From assembly GCA_000507305.1 (NCBI GenBank), contig DF239303.1:1-64000 (forward strand): a stretch of 64,000 nucleotides of DNA. Reading direction: 5' to 3'. The position numbers were made by a program, and so were the translations under genes. Below are positions 33,690-46,500 of the stretch, in pieces (within the stretch, counting starts at the first letter, position 1; the number at the start of each line of letters is the position of its first letter). The notes beneath the pieces were generated by a model. The model was given only the letters and a program-made list of their open reading frames with translations, was not told the origin of the DNA and ran no database searches. Source of the DNA: Breviolum minutum Mf 1.05b.01 (Eukaryota > Sar > Dinophyceae > Suessiales > Symbiodiniaceae).

Positions 33690-33898
33690 TACTCCCCCGA
33701 AATTTAACATGGATGTTTCCAACAATAGGGGTACCCCAAAATGGATGGTTTGTAATGGAAAACCCTATTAAAATGGATGATTGGGGGGTACCCTATTTTT
33801 GGAAACACCCACATGGAACCTGAAAATGATGGTTTCAAAAAGGAATATCCTTTTCCGGGGACGTCTTTTCAGGTTCCATGTTAAATTTCAGGGGTGTA
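33690..33898. repeat. family B MITE carrying a nested element
   Basis: Outer arms CCGAAATTTAACATGG and CCATGTTAAATTTCAGG, split by the family D copy at 33713. Confidence 0.85.
33713..33810. mobile_element. family D element nested in family B
   Basis: ATGTTTCC...GGAAACACCC ends and a mirrored TAGGGGTACCCC / GGGGTACCCTA core. It is flanked by ACATGG at 33707 and 33811, a 6-bp target-site duplication. Confidence 0.85.
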
Positions 33899-33919
33899 GC
33901 CCCTTTAAATTTGGTGGGG

Positions 33920-33999
33920 TCTTTAAATGTAACGCACTAAAAGTGAAACCTTTGACAGTTAGACCTACGTCTTGTCCAGTTTCAGCGAGGTTCCAGAAG
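33920..33999 (+). CDS. possible exon
   Basis: Frame with NALKVKPLTVRPTSCPVSAR ending at donor CAGAAG|GTAAAG. The acceptor is not clear. Confidence 0.3.
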
Positions 34000-34047
34000 G
34001 TAAAGTGTTTGAATCGGCTGACATGATGGAAAGTCAATTAACACACA

Positions 34048-34150
34048 CACCCTCTCCCGAAAACTAAACATGACAATGGAAAAATAGGCATTTGAAGATG
34101 TATCTCCCATTAAAGATGATGATCTCCATTGTCATATTAGTTTTCGGGGC
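34048..34150. repeat. family A MITE
   Basis: TCCCGAAAACTAAACATGAC / GTCATATTAGTTTTCGGGG arms. Confidence 0.8.
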
Positions 34151-34154
34151 AATA

Positions 34155-35329
34155 GATTATCCCGCCCAAGAAGTTAGGGCAGGGCAGGTCACCAATTTGG
34201 CAAACCCTTTTGATGGATTCCCTCAAATAGATAAATATAATAACTTAAATACTTAACCTCAGCAATCAGATATATTGGCCATGGGAGATATCACATGTTT
34301 TGTGCTGCACAACAGGGAACAACATGTAATTTGCAATATACATGCAGTATATATATTTTTATATATACACAGTCGATATAGTCAACAAACACACACACAT
34401 ATATATATATATATGTATATACAGTATATTTTTCTCATATCGATATACATCATGTCCGTGTTTTGGATGTATTTTGACGCATTTTCGCATAGCCTCTTCC
34501 CCATAGGCTGGACTCTTCGCTCCCTGAGGTGATTCCTGGAATTAGCAGAAGTTCAATGAGCAACAACTTATAGATAGTCTAAAACTACTTGTTTAGTATA
34601 CAAGTATGACATCAAAACACAACAAAATGTATATTTATACCTAGTAGTGTATGTGGTGTTCATGTCAAAATGTAGAGTTTACATGTCACATGTACATACA
34701 TATTTCAACCGATGACAGTGAACATTGATAATGTATAGCAACACCATGAGGTGTTGCACAAGTGGGATGTTTTGGGATGGCCTTAAAAACCAGCCAGTGT
34801 TTGTTTGTTGGGATCCTCCAGGATCCTGCCGTGTCAGATGCAGATCCTTGTATTGCTATAGGTTGCTAGTGGTTGAGAGGGTTCGGGGTGGTCAATAGTT
34901 GCAGTTTGAGAGCGTCCAAACTTCAGAATCTAAGCTGAAAGAAGATTTGAAATTTTTCAGGCTATCCACAAACAATTGGTTGTTCATTGGGGCTTCTTAG
35001 GCCCTTAAAGCAAGGCCTTAGTTTTCTGGGGGAGTGTGCTTTGGGAGGGTACCCCTCCCATTCCCATGAAAACATTTGTAAGCACCCAGCATCTCGCAAC
35101 CTGTGACGGGTGCCAGGCAGATTTGGTGTAACAGGGGGTGTGACTCTGAAAAATATCCGCAAACAAGACAGGTTTCTTATGTTTTAAGATGTTTGTAAAT
35201 ACAAGAGTACGCTAGTGGGATATGATTATATACAAGGTATTTCATTGAGAACATCTATTTTGATAAGACATGATTTAAGACAACATTCAACATCTATAAT
35301 TATTTGTTTAATGTCCTTTCCATTTGCAG
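34155..35329. other. no gene recognised
   Basis: CA/TA tract plus unique sequence; probably an intron or spacer before the last exon at 35330. Confidence 0.5.
34381..34425. repeat. (CA)n(TA)n tract
   Basis: ACACACACAC joined to ATATATATAT. Confidence 0.9.
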
Positions 35330-35458
35330 CGTCGTCCTTTTTGCATTGCTCGTGTTAACCTCTTGCCAACAACCAAGGGCGCCGTTCTCGTCGAGGAGAT
35401 CGGTCGAGAACCGGCCCGTGCAGACCAACCGAGCAGGATTGTAGGAGTCGCTGCATGA
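35330..35458 (+). CDS. candidate last exon, unknown
   Basis: Textbook acceptor TGTCCTTTCCATTTGCAG|CGT, then 42 codons to a stop, phase 0. Reads RRPFCIARVNLLPTTKGAVL then EEIGREPARADQPSR. Marks the likely 3' end of a plus-strand gene upstream of citrate synthase. Confidence 0.55.
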   Translation, partial: RRPFCIARVNLLPTTKGAVLVEEIGREPARADQPSRIVGVAA

Positions 35459-36172
35459 GAAAAGAGCAGAATCGATCTGTTGCGGTTAAGGGTGGGACAT
35501 CAGTCATGTGGTGTTGGCATCGTCGTTTTGTTGTAGGAGTGGGATAACTTAAACATGAATAGTGAAGCATGGAACAGTCATATATTTTGTAAGTAAGGTC
35601 GAGGAATTTAGATTTTCCTTTGGAAATCAGATAGGAAATGGGGTTCTTGCCGCAGAACATCATCATTGTAAGATACCGCGAACCGATGTTAACAACTTTT
35701 GGGGCGAGTTTTTTTCTAGTCATCACCGTCAGGGGCCTAACAAAAGTTGTGTGAAACTTCAGAGATGCTTTTCGGTGACGGAGCCAATATAGAGTCACTT
35801 GGAGCAGCATATAGGCAAGCCATGTTTTGCAAACACATGACCGTTGTATTGGATAAGACTGTCTTCCCACACAAACCAAAGTTCAACCAGTCAAAGCAGT
35901 AAAATGGAAGTCAGTCACGTTCTACTGCAGATGATCTTGCAGTCTTACATGGTTCCTTAACATCGAAACTGAACAGTAATCAAACAGGTGTTTTATGTAT
36001 TGATATCATGTCATTCATATCTATATTAATATGTCGTCAGTCCTGGTGCATCCCCTTGTCAACAGGTTCATGTTGTAATCCCCAGTTGACCCTAAGCTCA
36101 TAGTTAAGGATCCGACTGCCAAAGATGGCCAGGCAGACTGAGGATCGTCCAAACGCCGAGGGCCATACTTAC
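35459..36172. other. no gene recognised
   Basis: A 174-codon minus frame overlaps but has poor composition. Confidence 0.5.
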
Positions 36173-36279
36173 TTCGTAAGGTACGTGCACACCGCTCAGC
36201 ACTGCTGGCAAGATACTGATGTAGCCCCAAATCCCCAACGGAACAAGGGCCTTCTCTGCAAACCGGTTGATAAGTACAA
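36173..36279 (-). CDS. candidate minus-strand exon, hydrophobic
   Basis: On the minus strand, acceptor CTTCCATTCCAG|TT and a near-perfect donor GAA|GTAAGTATG bound a frame reading EKALVPLGIWGYISILPAVL, a probable membrane segment. It would be one of the few minus-strand genes here. The frame stays open through the donor. Confidence 0.35.
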
Positions 36280-36889
36280 CTGGAATGGAAGCCAATTCGG
36301 TTGAATTGGGACTTTTTTCAGGATTAAAAGACTGGAAGTCAGACGTTGCAGTCCTTGATCCAGCTAGGTGGGTTATTGATGTAAGAACCCACATAAGAGG
36401 TTTGTTGAGTCCATTTCAAACTTTCGTAGCAGTAGCCGAGCATTTCTAATTCCAAAATGTTTTCTCGGTGTTCCAATGATTTGCTCTTTCGAGTCCATGT
36501 GGGATCATGTCGTATTAGGTGGGTAATTTCGTGTTTTGTTGAGATTTCAGAAGCTCACCTTTTTCAAGAGGGTAAACTTTGTAGATGTTTGCATGGGTCT
36601 TCTTTACATGGCCGACTGTACATCCTACAAGTAGGTACAGAACATGAAGCATGTCAGTGCAACAGAAGGTTCTGGTATTTCATATATGTATATATAGATT
36701 TATATAGTTGTGAGACTGTCCTTTTTTTGTGTCTCTTAAATAGATGTATATATTTGGTAAGATGTTCATAGTTGTTCAATTTCGGTATTCCAGGAGATGC
36801 ACCAGAAAGCACTATATGTCGATCTACAACAATTCCACCCTAAGATGTAATATGTCTTTAGTGCTCCTCCTGGTAACTTGTGGTAGGCT

Positions 36890-36956
36890 ACTACGGAAGA
36901 TCCTGAACAACATCCATGTGGCAAGGGCCCTTGGTCAGATGATGTCAGATGCATCA
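36890..36956 (+). CDS. possible exon just before citrate synthase
   Basis: After GTGGTAG| the frame reads LLRKILNNIHVARALGQMMS. No clear donor. The minus strand is open too. Confidence 0.22.
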
Positions 36957-37055
36957 TCTAGATGTTTCATTAACCTTAGGTTTTGCAAGCAATCCCTGGT
37001 TCCCCTTACCTTTTCTTAAGGATTTGTAGCTGCAAAATGGTGCAGCATTTGGACC

Positions 37056-37268
37056 ATGTCTCTTCAAATGAAAACATCCTCCAGGTGTGTTTCAGGCTCA
37101 AGGCATTCATTGTTCCGAACTGCCAGCAAGGGCATCTTCCCACGGCACCAATCAATGGAGCGTGTCAAGCGTATTGCGGCCCATGTGAATGGCGGCAGCC
37201 TTACCTCAGAGCCTTGTTCAGCTGCCATTCCAGTGATGGAAAGCATGAAGACGAAGATCGCAGCACTT
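37056..37268 (+). CDS. CS: citrate synthase exon 1 (start and putative presequence)
   Basis: First in-frame ATG after an in-frame stop at 37017. The start [10 protein letters not shown] is followed by further Arg/Ser/Lys with no acidic residues for about 30 codons, as in mitochondrial targeting peptides. An AG just before CATTTGGACC-ATG could accept the trans-spliced leader. The donor is unsure: GC after CTT keeps phase with exon 2, while GT after GCAG (37273) would break it unless another exon intervenes. This part has no clear homology, so its link to the gene rests on position, phase and composition. Confidence 0.55.
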
Positions 37269-38531
37269 GCAGGTGGGATTGATACAGTGTGGTTTTATGT
37301 GGAAGGGACCCATGATGTCCCCATGAAAGTTGTCAGGTCAACTTTTTTAAAAGATGATTTTAGAAGAATCCTACCCACATGCCAGTGTTGAAAGATCAGA
37401 CATGCAACATGGAAGTTCACGTTTTTTTTTTCCGCCGAGAGGACAATAGGCAGGGATTTGGTTTCACCATACTTGCAGTGTCGATGGCTCAAAAGTTGGG
37501 TCTACAAAGTATCCCCAAGATGCAAATCCTGCCCCAAAACCGAACCTATATCAATTTGGTTCCCTTCCGACCCGGGGTGGTCAGGGTTTCCATGTGCAAC
37601 GTGCTCATCACGTCAGGTGAAAAAACCGCCTTCAAGAACTTCTTGCTGAAGTACCATGGTGACACTTGACATGTTTGAGACCTGCGGATCTTAGGCCCCA
37701 TGACATCACCATAGGTTTGGGTTTATATAAGGTGATATTTGACTTCCTATGGTAAATCACCATCAATCCACCATTTGGATCCATTTGGGGAATATGTTGC
37801 ATTTTTCCAAGTAGCTTAGGCAAATCTAAGTAGGTCCTATATTATGATGATTGATGTAATTGTGTGGAGGTATTCTATACTTGCCAAGTTTAGCCACTTG
37901 GCCAGTTCAGGGCTATTGGGCTATAGACAAGCCTTTCAAAGCCCTGCCCCATTCATTTGGATTCAGTGATCAAAGAGTTTCAATGATGAAAATGGTTTCT
38001 AATTTTTCCAGGCTATCAAGTCTATAGCAGTAGCAACCCCACCTACCAGTGACTTGCAAAGCTCAAAATTTGGCACAGGGGGGAATGAGGGCTATCTTCC
38101 CTAGTGGTGAGCTCGTTACAGGGGCTAAGTGGGAACCCTACCTTTTCTTACAAAACATTAGGAAACTATCGGAAACTATAGGGGAAGATAGGGTATAATA
38201 CCTCCTCAATTGGCACACCCCCCCCCCCCTTTAAGAATTCCATACTGTTGATGGACAAAATCCTGCACCACCAAGGATGATGGATTATCCCCATTATTTA
38301 TAGGGTTTCAACCATCCCAAGTGGTTGTTTGGGATTTCTGAACCATCAACAGTAGTACCATGGTTTCCTTAACGGCAAGCCCCATGAATCGCCACCCCCT
38401 TTAGGACCGAAAGATTCAGAACGTCACCGTAGAGATGGCCATCAACGGTGCCAGGGCCGTGAAATCCATGGTGACGGAGCCCCCCGGGGGCGTCGTGGAA
38501 ACGAATTTTCCGAGGGCTGGGTGGTGAGGTC

Positions 38532-38578
<47 letters not shown>

Positions 38579-41500
38579 GGTGGTGGTGGTGGTGGTGGTG
38601 GTGGTGGTGGTGGTTGACTGAATGCCCATATATATTATATTACATATATCATATATTATAGTTATATTATAGTTTTTTTAATATCGGCTATATGATTGAT
38701 TTGTGTAAAGTATATTTGATATTTGTTATATTTTGAGAGTGTTTGTTTTTTGTCGGTTTGTGCAACTTTTTGCTATCCAATGAATGTAAGTGTTACTTTC
38801 TCACGGCAACAATTGTAGACAATGACAAGCCTAATGTGGTCTCTTATTTCGCGGGGAGCATCCCAAGATCTATATAATCAATTATAATCAGTTTTCATAG
38901 CTGGGTTCATAGTTATAGTGTCTTGCTGGTGTTGGGCCAGATTATACGTTGGGTGTGACGTCCTGTTGTCCATTTGTTAGCTTCGCCTTTTGAGTCATGA
39001 AGATCGAAAATTTGACAGAGTTGGTTGTGCTTCTTCCTTTCGACATCTGCCTTCGAATCCATTTTCGGGATAGCCGGGTCTCCATGGGTATCCCGGATAT
39101 TCCCCACTTTGAAGGGAAGATCAAAACCCAGCAAGTAATGGCAAATCTTGGACATCTATGACTAGACTCCCTTGGAGATTCACATTATTTAATCACATGT
39201 TAGACATGTCGTTATCCTTTTTGTTTGGGTGAGGAGCAGACATCATTTTCCAAAACTTCACACACATATTTCACATCTCCAAAAAGAAATCCCAACCACA
39301 ACCCTCAGGACCCATGCCATGGGACGATTCTACATTTACCGATACTTGAATGGTTGATGTTTTATGGTGTTTTCATGTAGGTAAAAAAATGTACAATCAT
39401 CCCAGATTTTTATGGGTTTTTCATGTATAGGCTGTATAGGTAAGATATACCATACATCCCATAGATCCAAACAAGGCAAGGTGCTTAATTCATACCCCCA
39501 CCACCACCATCCACAGCAGCAGTTTCTCCAGGAGACATCGGACCTCGATGCCAATTTGGGTATTGCTTATCGACATCTCTCCTTGTACGACGTTAACAAA
39601 GATCTTCCCAAAGCACCAGGCCGGCAACGTCGGTTAAGGAGGTTTCGGGGCCGGACCTTTGGTTGAAAAATGGCTTGGTGGAGTAGGCAACGAAAATGGC
39701 TTGGTGGAGTAGGGGTGTTATTTCAGAATGAATACATGATATGTTGCGTGCAAAAAATAATGGGAAGTATATACCACCCTTGATGCTCAAATTTGCCCCA
39801 TTTTTTTTTGCGGAGGGATATTTTGCAGATGCGATGACATGTCATGTATGCCCTGATACCTACTTGCAGTGGTGTTTCATGATCGCTCAGATGGAGCAGG
39901 TCTATCTTTCCCCAGTGTTGGATGACGCGTTGAACCACGAATTGATGCTTACGAGTAGTCCAGGAGTCTAGGTCCCTGACACACAACTCCACCGGAAAAG
40001 AAGACATATCATATCACTTGAAGCAGTCATCTCGTCATCCCATTACTGATGTTTTCCTAGTATGTATTACTTTAAATCTATTGCTTGCTCAACACAACAT
40101 ATCTGGAAGTACACCCAAAGAGACATGCATACAGCATACAGAAGTTCGGAGAAAAAAACAGATTTGTTTCACTTCTGCCATGCTTAGCAGGTGGAAATGT
40201 CGCCTTGCCTGAGGGTGCATTTTGGTTGTTGGTGACTTGGTTACCGAAAAACGGGGGTGTTCGGAATGATGCTGATATTTGTGCGACAACATGGGGAAAG
40301 CTAGCTCAACCAAAAACAGGTACCAGTACCCGGCTGAGGATCATAGATTTGGGATCATTTGAATTACAGTAATCCAACCATCAATGTGAGGGTTACACTC
40401 CTTAAATACTAACATAGCACCTGAAAATCAATGGTTGGAAGATGAAATGGCCTTGTTAACATGACTTATTTTCAGGTGTGAACATGTAAGTTCCAAGGAG
40501 GGTGGTTGGATCTTCAAGGAAAAGAAAACCCACTTTCAACTAACAACCTGACGGGGCACATTGGACATGGCCCACCATGCTTGTAGTCTTGCTGGGGTAT
40601 GTCAGATGAGAGCAAAACTCCTGCACATGAAAAGCAAGGGCATCAAGACATTCCAAGTTCAGAACGATTTTGTATCTTCATTTTTGTGATCCAGTCCTTT
40701 TGCTGCGTTGACAATGTGCTTGAAGCCAGGTTTTAGTTTAGTTTAGTGTGGTTTAGCTTAAGAAATATGTTTCTGCTTTCCAACCACACACTTGTTCAAT
40801 TTTTTTAAACTGAAAGATTCCAAACGAAAGAATCCCACCTAGTCCTAGTCTGTGTGCAGCGGTCGGCGAGCTTCCTGCAGTTGTTTAGGTCACCGGTGAG
40901 GAGCCCAGCATGGAAGAAGTGAAAGGTTTGACAGAGGACCATGGGATCCTGGGTGGTCGTGGGGGCTGTTTGAGCTGCAACCAGGAGGTTCAAGAAGAGA
41001 TTTTTTTATGTTTTTTGGTTTACAATTACTGTATAGGTCAAATCTTGTTCGACTTTAGCATGGAGTCTTATCACATTTACAAGTTTACAATGTAGTTTAC
41101 TCTCTTTTGCGTGTGCGCATGTGTTTTTTCAACATAATGTTTATTCAGGTTCATACCAAACCCATCTATCGCATGCAACCGGGGCGCAGGAGCTGCACAA
41201 GCGCTCAGCGGTACCTGCAAATGTGATGCAGACACTTGACACTTTGCCCATTGTGCCTTGGGTTATGAAGTTACGAATGAGCAGCAATTCAAAACCATGG
41301 ATGGTTGGTGGTATATTATCGTGGTACATAGACTTTATACATATTATATAGTTATGATTAGTAGTATTAGTATGATGACGATGATGATGATGATGATGAT
41401 GATGATATGTATATGTAGATATGCTCATATGCATGTATGTATATATGTGAGTGTGGGTTCTTCTATGTAGTTACGGTTTGCAACATGTTGAGTATAGGAA

Positions 41501-43488
41501 CCCTTATTCATTCAGCAATGGCTATAATGGCATGCCACACAAATTTTTAGTTAAGGATCCTCTACCAGAAAAAAATCTGGGAAGCAGTCTGTGATTTATT
41601 GGAGGAGTTGTGAATGAAGCGAGCCAACAGAGAATTAAACATTTGATTGTACTTCAGATGGCGAGCTGTGGAAGGAGCTGTAGAATAGAATCTTCCAAAT
41701 TATTGCTTAGCTCACAACCCTGACGCAAACAAGACGGAGTTTTGCTATCTGGCTTTGGAGTGGCGCCAGCTTTCATATCTGAAACCCTGTATAACGATCT
41801 CACCTGACGTCTTCGGTTTCTTCTGAAATCGCGCAATGAGAAGTTAGTCAAGAACAACAAGCTTCGTATAAGCTTCATTTATTGTTATATATATATACGT
41901 GTGTGTGTATATATGTTGTTATTTATATTGGTTGGCTTGTTGGTGAAATATTTGATGGAGTTAAGGGCCTCCGAATCAGGTTTAGGTCAAGGCTTAAATG
42001 CTTCATGGCCATGTCACCAATCTAAGGACACTCATCCAATGACACAGCTGTCGGTGGCGATGCTGGCACTGCAAAAGGCCCCTCCTGTGATGAGAGAAAC
42101 ATGCAACCGTTCTAGTCAAGTTTTCTATGACATAGCTGGTGACCGAAAAGCCTGTTATATCCTTGTATAGGTATATATAATATATATATATATATATCCT
42201 TTTATTTGTAGGGATCCAATCACCTTCTGAGAATGGTAATGGAACCTTAAAATACTTTGCTAAGGAGGTGAATGGACACCCCAGTCATTCCTTGACAACA
42301 TGAGGGGATGCTTATAGGGTATCTTTAAAACTTCATGAGTCATTTGTTTGCTATCTATTTGTGGATATTTAATGATTTTTCCTATACGTGCACCACATCT
42401 TTCGCTACGAATATATACATATATATATATTTTTGTTTCTATATATTATATACACATCCGGGATGCCCTGGGGAAATATGGTTGAGCCGAGCTGCGGAGG
42501 TCGAAGGCGGGTTTTTGTTGCCAGGACTCCAAATTTTGTCAGCAGTACCAGGAGGGCATGAAGAAGGATCAGTCACTGGGCTGTGAGTAGGACATGCCTG
42601 GAATGCAGGAATTTCCACAGTCAATGTTTGGTTGGGATTTGGGCTAATTGGTGCTTGCTGTGATGAATTGATGAAATCCGACTGAATTGTGAAGTTCGTG
42701 CAGCAAAATGAATCCAAACCATGTTTTGATAGGCTTGGTCCCATGTGAAATGAAAACAGTATGTGTTTGATATATGGTTTTACCAAAGCCATGTCTCAGA
42801 AACACGGGTTCCCACATTGTACAGCTACGATCATTGATGTATTGTGTGTTTTGCTTGCATTGCTGCTTTGGTGCCTCGTGGCAGCAACACTGCTATTCAG
42901 GTACTGGGTATATGCCCTCGAAGATGCCCTGGACATCATTGCAAAGATCCCCAGCATTGCTGCCAAGATCTACCGTCGAACTTTCGCGGATGGCGTAGTG
43001 CCAGAGTGAACTGGAATTTAATTGCAGGGCTTATGTTGGGAGAGACCAACATATACCAACATTCATTCTTCATACCGTGGTCCTTTTCAAGTTGAGTTCA
43101 TATTGAAGTTCGAGCTAAGTTTTGTTTTTTTCCGGATGTCAAACCTTATGTCATCAACACCAGTCGAGATTTCCTCCCAGGAATTTCCAGGAGTGTCCCC
43201 AGTATCCCCTGTTGAAGTTGTTTTGTACACCACGGGCTCCCAGCTTTTCAATTGAGATAAGATGTTTTAGAGTTGAAGTGTTATATATATATATCTACAG
43301 CTAGTTAGATGTAACATATTCATTTGAACCAAAGATCAAATGTAATCATTGTAAACAACAAGGAACGAGAGCACACTTTCATGTCTAAAGACACAACACT
43401 TCATTGGATGTTCATTGGTTTCTTGGGATGCCTGACCAATCAATCTTCAAGTCAAAGTGTTGCAGCCTCAAAGCTTCGATCCTTAAGA

Positions 43489-43542
<54 letters not shown>

Positions 43543-46500
43543 TTCGATCGCCATCGCAACCACCATGCTGTCACAAGCTTCCTTTTGTTATCCTTCCTAC
43601 ATCACCGCCATGTTTCACCCAAAGGTATGACAAAAACTTGGATTGGGCAGCGAACTTTGCGCAGATGTTGGGTGTGAATCAAGATGAAGGTTTCAAAGAG
43701 GCTGTCCGTACCTAGGTTGCAATTTGATTGCCTTAGTTCAATTTGTTTTCATATAATGTGTATCTTTATTTTTATTTTTATATATATATATAGATACATA
43801 CGTATGTTGAAGTCAAGCCATCAATGGATGTCTTTTCAGGACTGGTGGCTGTAGGGTGTTTTCCACGACCAGTTACCAAAAAAAACGAGGACTCCAGTTT
43901 CTCAAACGTAAGCGTCATTGCGATTTGCTGTTACTTTTGATTCTTGCAGATGCAGGTACGGCTCTTTTGCCATGAAAACCATGAAGATTTCCCATAGGAT
44001 CCATCTATGGCATCTTTGCCTACATTTACCATAATTTACCATAAAAATCAACCAGTCATGTAGGTAAATATACAATCGTCCCATGGATCCTTTGTTTTTT
44101 TCGAATATTTTTGGGTATTTTTGGTCGAATATTTTTGGGATCCAGGGAGCCGTTGGTGGAGGGCGAGGTGGATCACGTCAAGGTGAAATATCCCCAAACA
44201 AAGATATAGATTATGTTTGACAATGGGGCCAGTCCATGCCAGGTCCAACAAGGTGTATAACTATAGGTGGTGGTTTTTTGTTTTTATTTTTTATGTTCAC
44301 CCCCTATGTTTGGGAAGATGAACCCATTTTCACGAGCATATTTTTCAAAGGGGTTGGTTCAACCACCAGCTAGGATAGTTTTTCAAGATCTTTTTAGATG
44401 TTCAGGGTTCATATTGAATTGTAAGATTTGCAGTAAGATGTACTGTTGGGGTTTAACACCCGTTTATGTCCCTGACAACTACCAGCTGGTTTTTGTCGGG
44501 GATGAGCTTTTCAGAAATAGTCTTTGGGGCTACCAAATTGAATTCTCATTGATATTGGCATTGGTATACATTGGTACCCTCCCTAAAATCACCATGTTGA
44601 ATAGGAGGTGCATCGAACGAAATGGTTCGTTGTCCAGCCAGTCATCTTCGTTTTCGGGGAAGATCACCTTGAGAGATCAGGTGAAGACCACCACGGAATT
44701 GTTTGGTTGTTTTGATTGCGTCCTTTTCTCCACCAAAAACTGCGAAACCCACAGAAAGATCATCACAGATCCGAAAAAAGGCATCCGTAATAAAAGTCTA
44801 AAACAAAATTGATAGAAACCGACTATCATAACATGTCTGATTCATACTACATTAATATTGGGTCACCAACCGAGGCCTGTACTTGATGCTTCATGCAGAT
44901 CATGAAGGTGAGAGAGTCTGCAAAAAGGGTGGGTTTTTGGGGTGACAGGTAGATACGCACCATTCCAACGTTTAAAATTTTCTACACTCCCATGCAACCA
45001 TCAAACTTTTGGAAACTTGACACGAAAAGGAACGAAGTTACATTTCATGGTATTTCGTCATTTTCTCCTATGTTGAAAGTCGTAGTTTACCGAAAGGGTG
45101 CCATGAGTCATGGCCAAAATTCACCCACCAGCTTCCCTTCAAGCAGCTCCGGAGCTGCTTCCCCGGGTCACCGGAAGCGAGATGTTGAGAGAAACTCCAT
45201 GAGGAAATCATCCATGGAAAACAGTTTGCCACGGTGTGTTTTTTTGTCCATCAAAAGTGTCAAATTGTAGCATTGGATGGATGAAAAAATGAAAAAGTCA
45301 AGTGCATGTGATGATAAAGACTATAATATTGTCACCCTGAATTGAATGACTTGATGCAATAGACACCAATCATGAATGTTCAAGGTCACAAAGACCATGC
45401 TAGAGGAGTACCTTTTTTTGGAATCCCTTTGAGAGCACCGTTATTTTTGTAATCCTATAGGCTATGGATACTGTTGATGGAAGAAATCCGGCTAACCAGT
45501 TGAGGTTGGTAGTTTATCCCATGATTTACAAGGTTTTAGCACCATTCCAGGTGGTGCAGGATTTGTTCTATCAACAGCATTATCAGCATTGTGCTAAAAA
45601 TTGATCCACCAGCTTTGGATTTGATAATGTGATAATGTGCCACTGAAGATTGATAGCATTTCTGGCATTTGGTTAGATGACCCAGCAAGCCTCAAGGCTC
45701 ATCATTTATTGCAGTCATACCCTCCCGAAGTTTAACAGAGCTCTCGCCCCTGTAACCTCATGGTTGGAAGACCAGCCTTTTCTTTTTGGGATGGTATATT
45801 TTAAAGGGGCGAGCTGTTAAACTTCCAGGGGGTACATCACCCCAAAAAAAGGTTGCCTCCCAAGTTGTAGTGTATCCATAGGTGACGGACATCTGCCGAT
45901 CCACCAATCCACCTCTGCCAGGTGGAAATGTATCAGCTCATGCCACGCATTTGGTGGGTTCAGCCTTGAGTGACCCTTACTATGTACCTCAGCTTGCGGG
46001 GTCTCTGGATTGACAAGAATCAATACTTTACTAGGCTATCCAAATGTATAGCAAAAAGAAATCTTCACCAGTGGTGGTCACAGGCGTATTAAATTCATCA
46101 ATTATCAATCACGGATTTTTGAACATCTTGTGAAACATACTGTATACAGGCCTGAAAATTGATATGGCTCTGGTCAAATTATAGCGACCTCACACAACCT
46201 CACCCCAAATGGTGGTTTAGTAAAGATTTTTTCTCATTTTGAGGGACATCTAGGTTGGTGAAAAAATTGGCCAGATGGTTCACCCTAAAAATCACCCAAT
46301 GGAAAAGGAAAATCATCTGAACCAAACCTCCAGTTTTTTGAGATGCAGCTGTTAATTTTCAGGGGTGGATTAATATGGAAAGGTGAGGGTGTTAAATTAC
46401 CCAGATTGAAAAGGTAGAGTCCAAGTGATTCGCTTGGCTTTTTGCACCACTTGTCATCTCCAGCATGATTTATGACCCGCGTGACTGGTGTGCCGAGTAT

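Noticed and set aside
35355..35879. 174-codon minus-strand open frame
   Set aside because: Composition is poor and it lies opposite a well-supported plus-strand last exon.
39870..39971. Plus-strand last exon (and minus-strand alternative) at 39.9 kb
   Set aside because: It looked coding on both strands but lies in citrate synthase intron 3, where homology leaves no gap.
40567..41010. Coding-like plus and minus frames at 40.6 and 40.9 kb
   Set aside because: They lie within citrate synthase intron 4; exons 4 and 5 join in phase without them.
41654..41822. Minus-strand exon-like frame ending at 41654
   Set aside because: It falls in citrate synthase intron 5; kept only as a reminder that such calls can be false.
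42439..42792. 117-codon Pro/Ser/Thr-rich minus-strand frame
   Set aside because: It lies in citrate synthase intron 6 and overlaps exon 7; low-complexity composition without independent support.
42761..43009. Apparent 82-codon small membrane protein
   Set aside because: It joins exon 7, the short intron 7 and exon 8 of citrate synthase; the hydrophobic part is intron.
43324..43715. Frames with poly-His or poly-Ser before citrate synthase exon 9
   Set aside because: The repeat part is intron 8; only the last 83 bp are exon, as homology shows.
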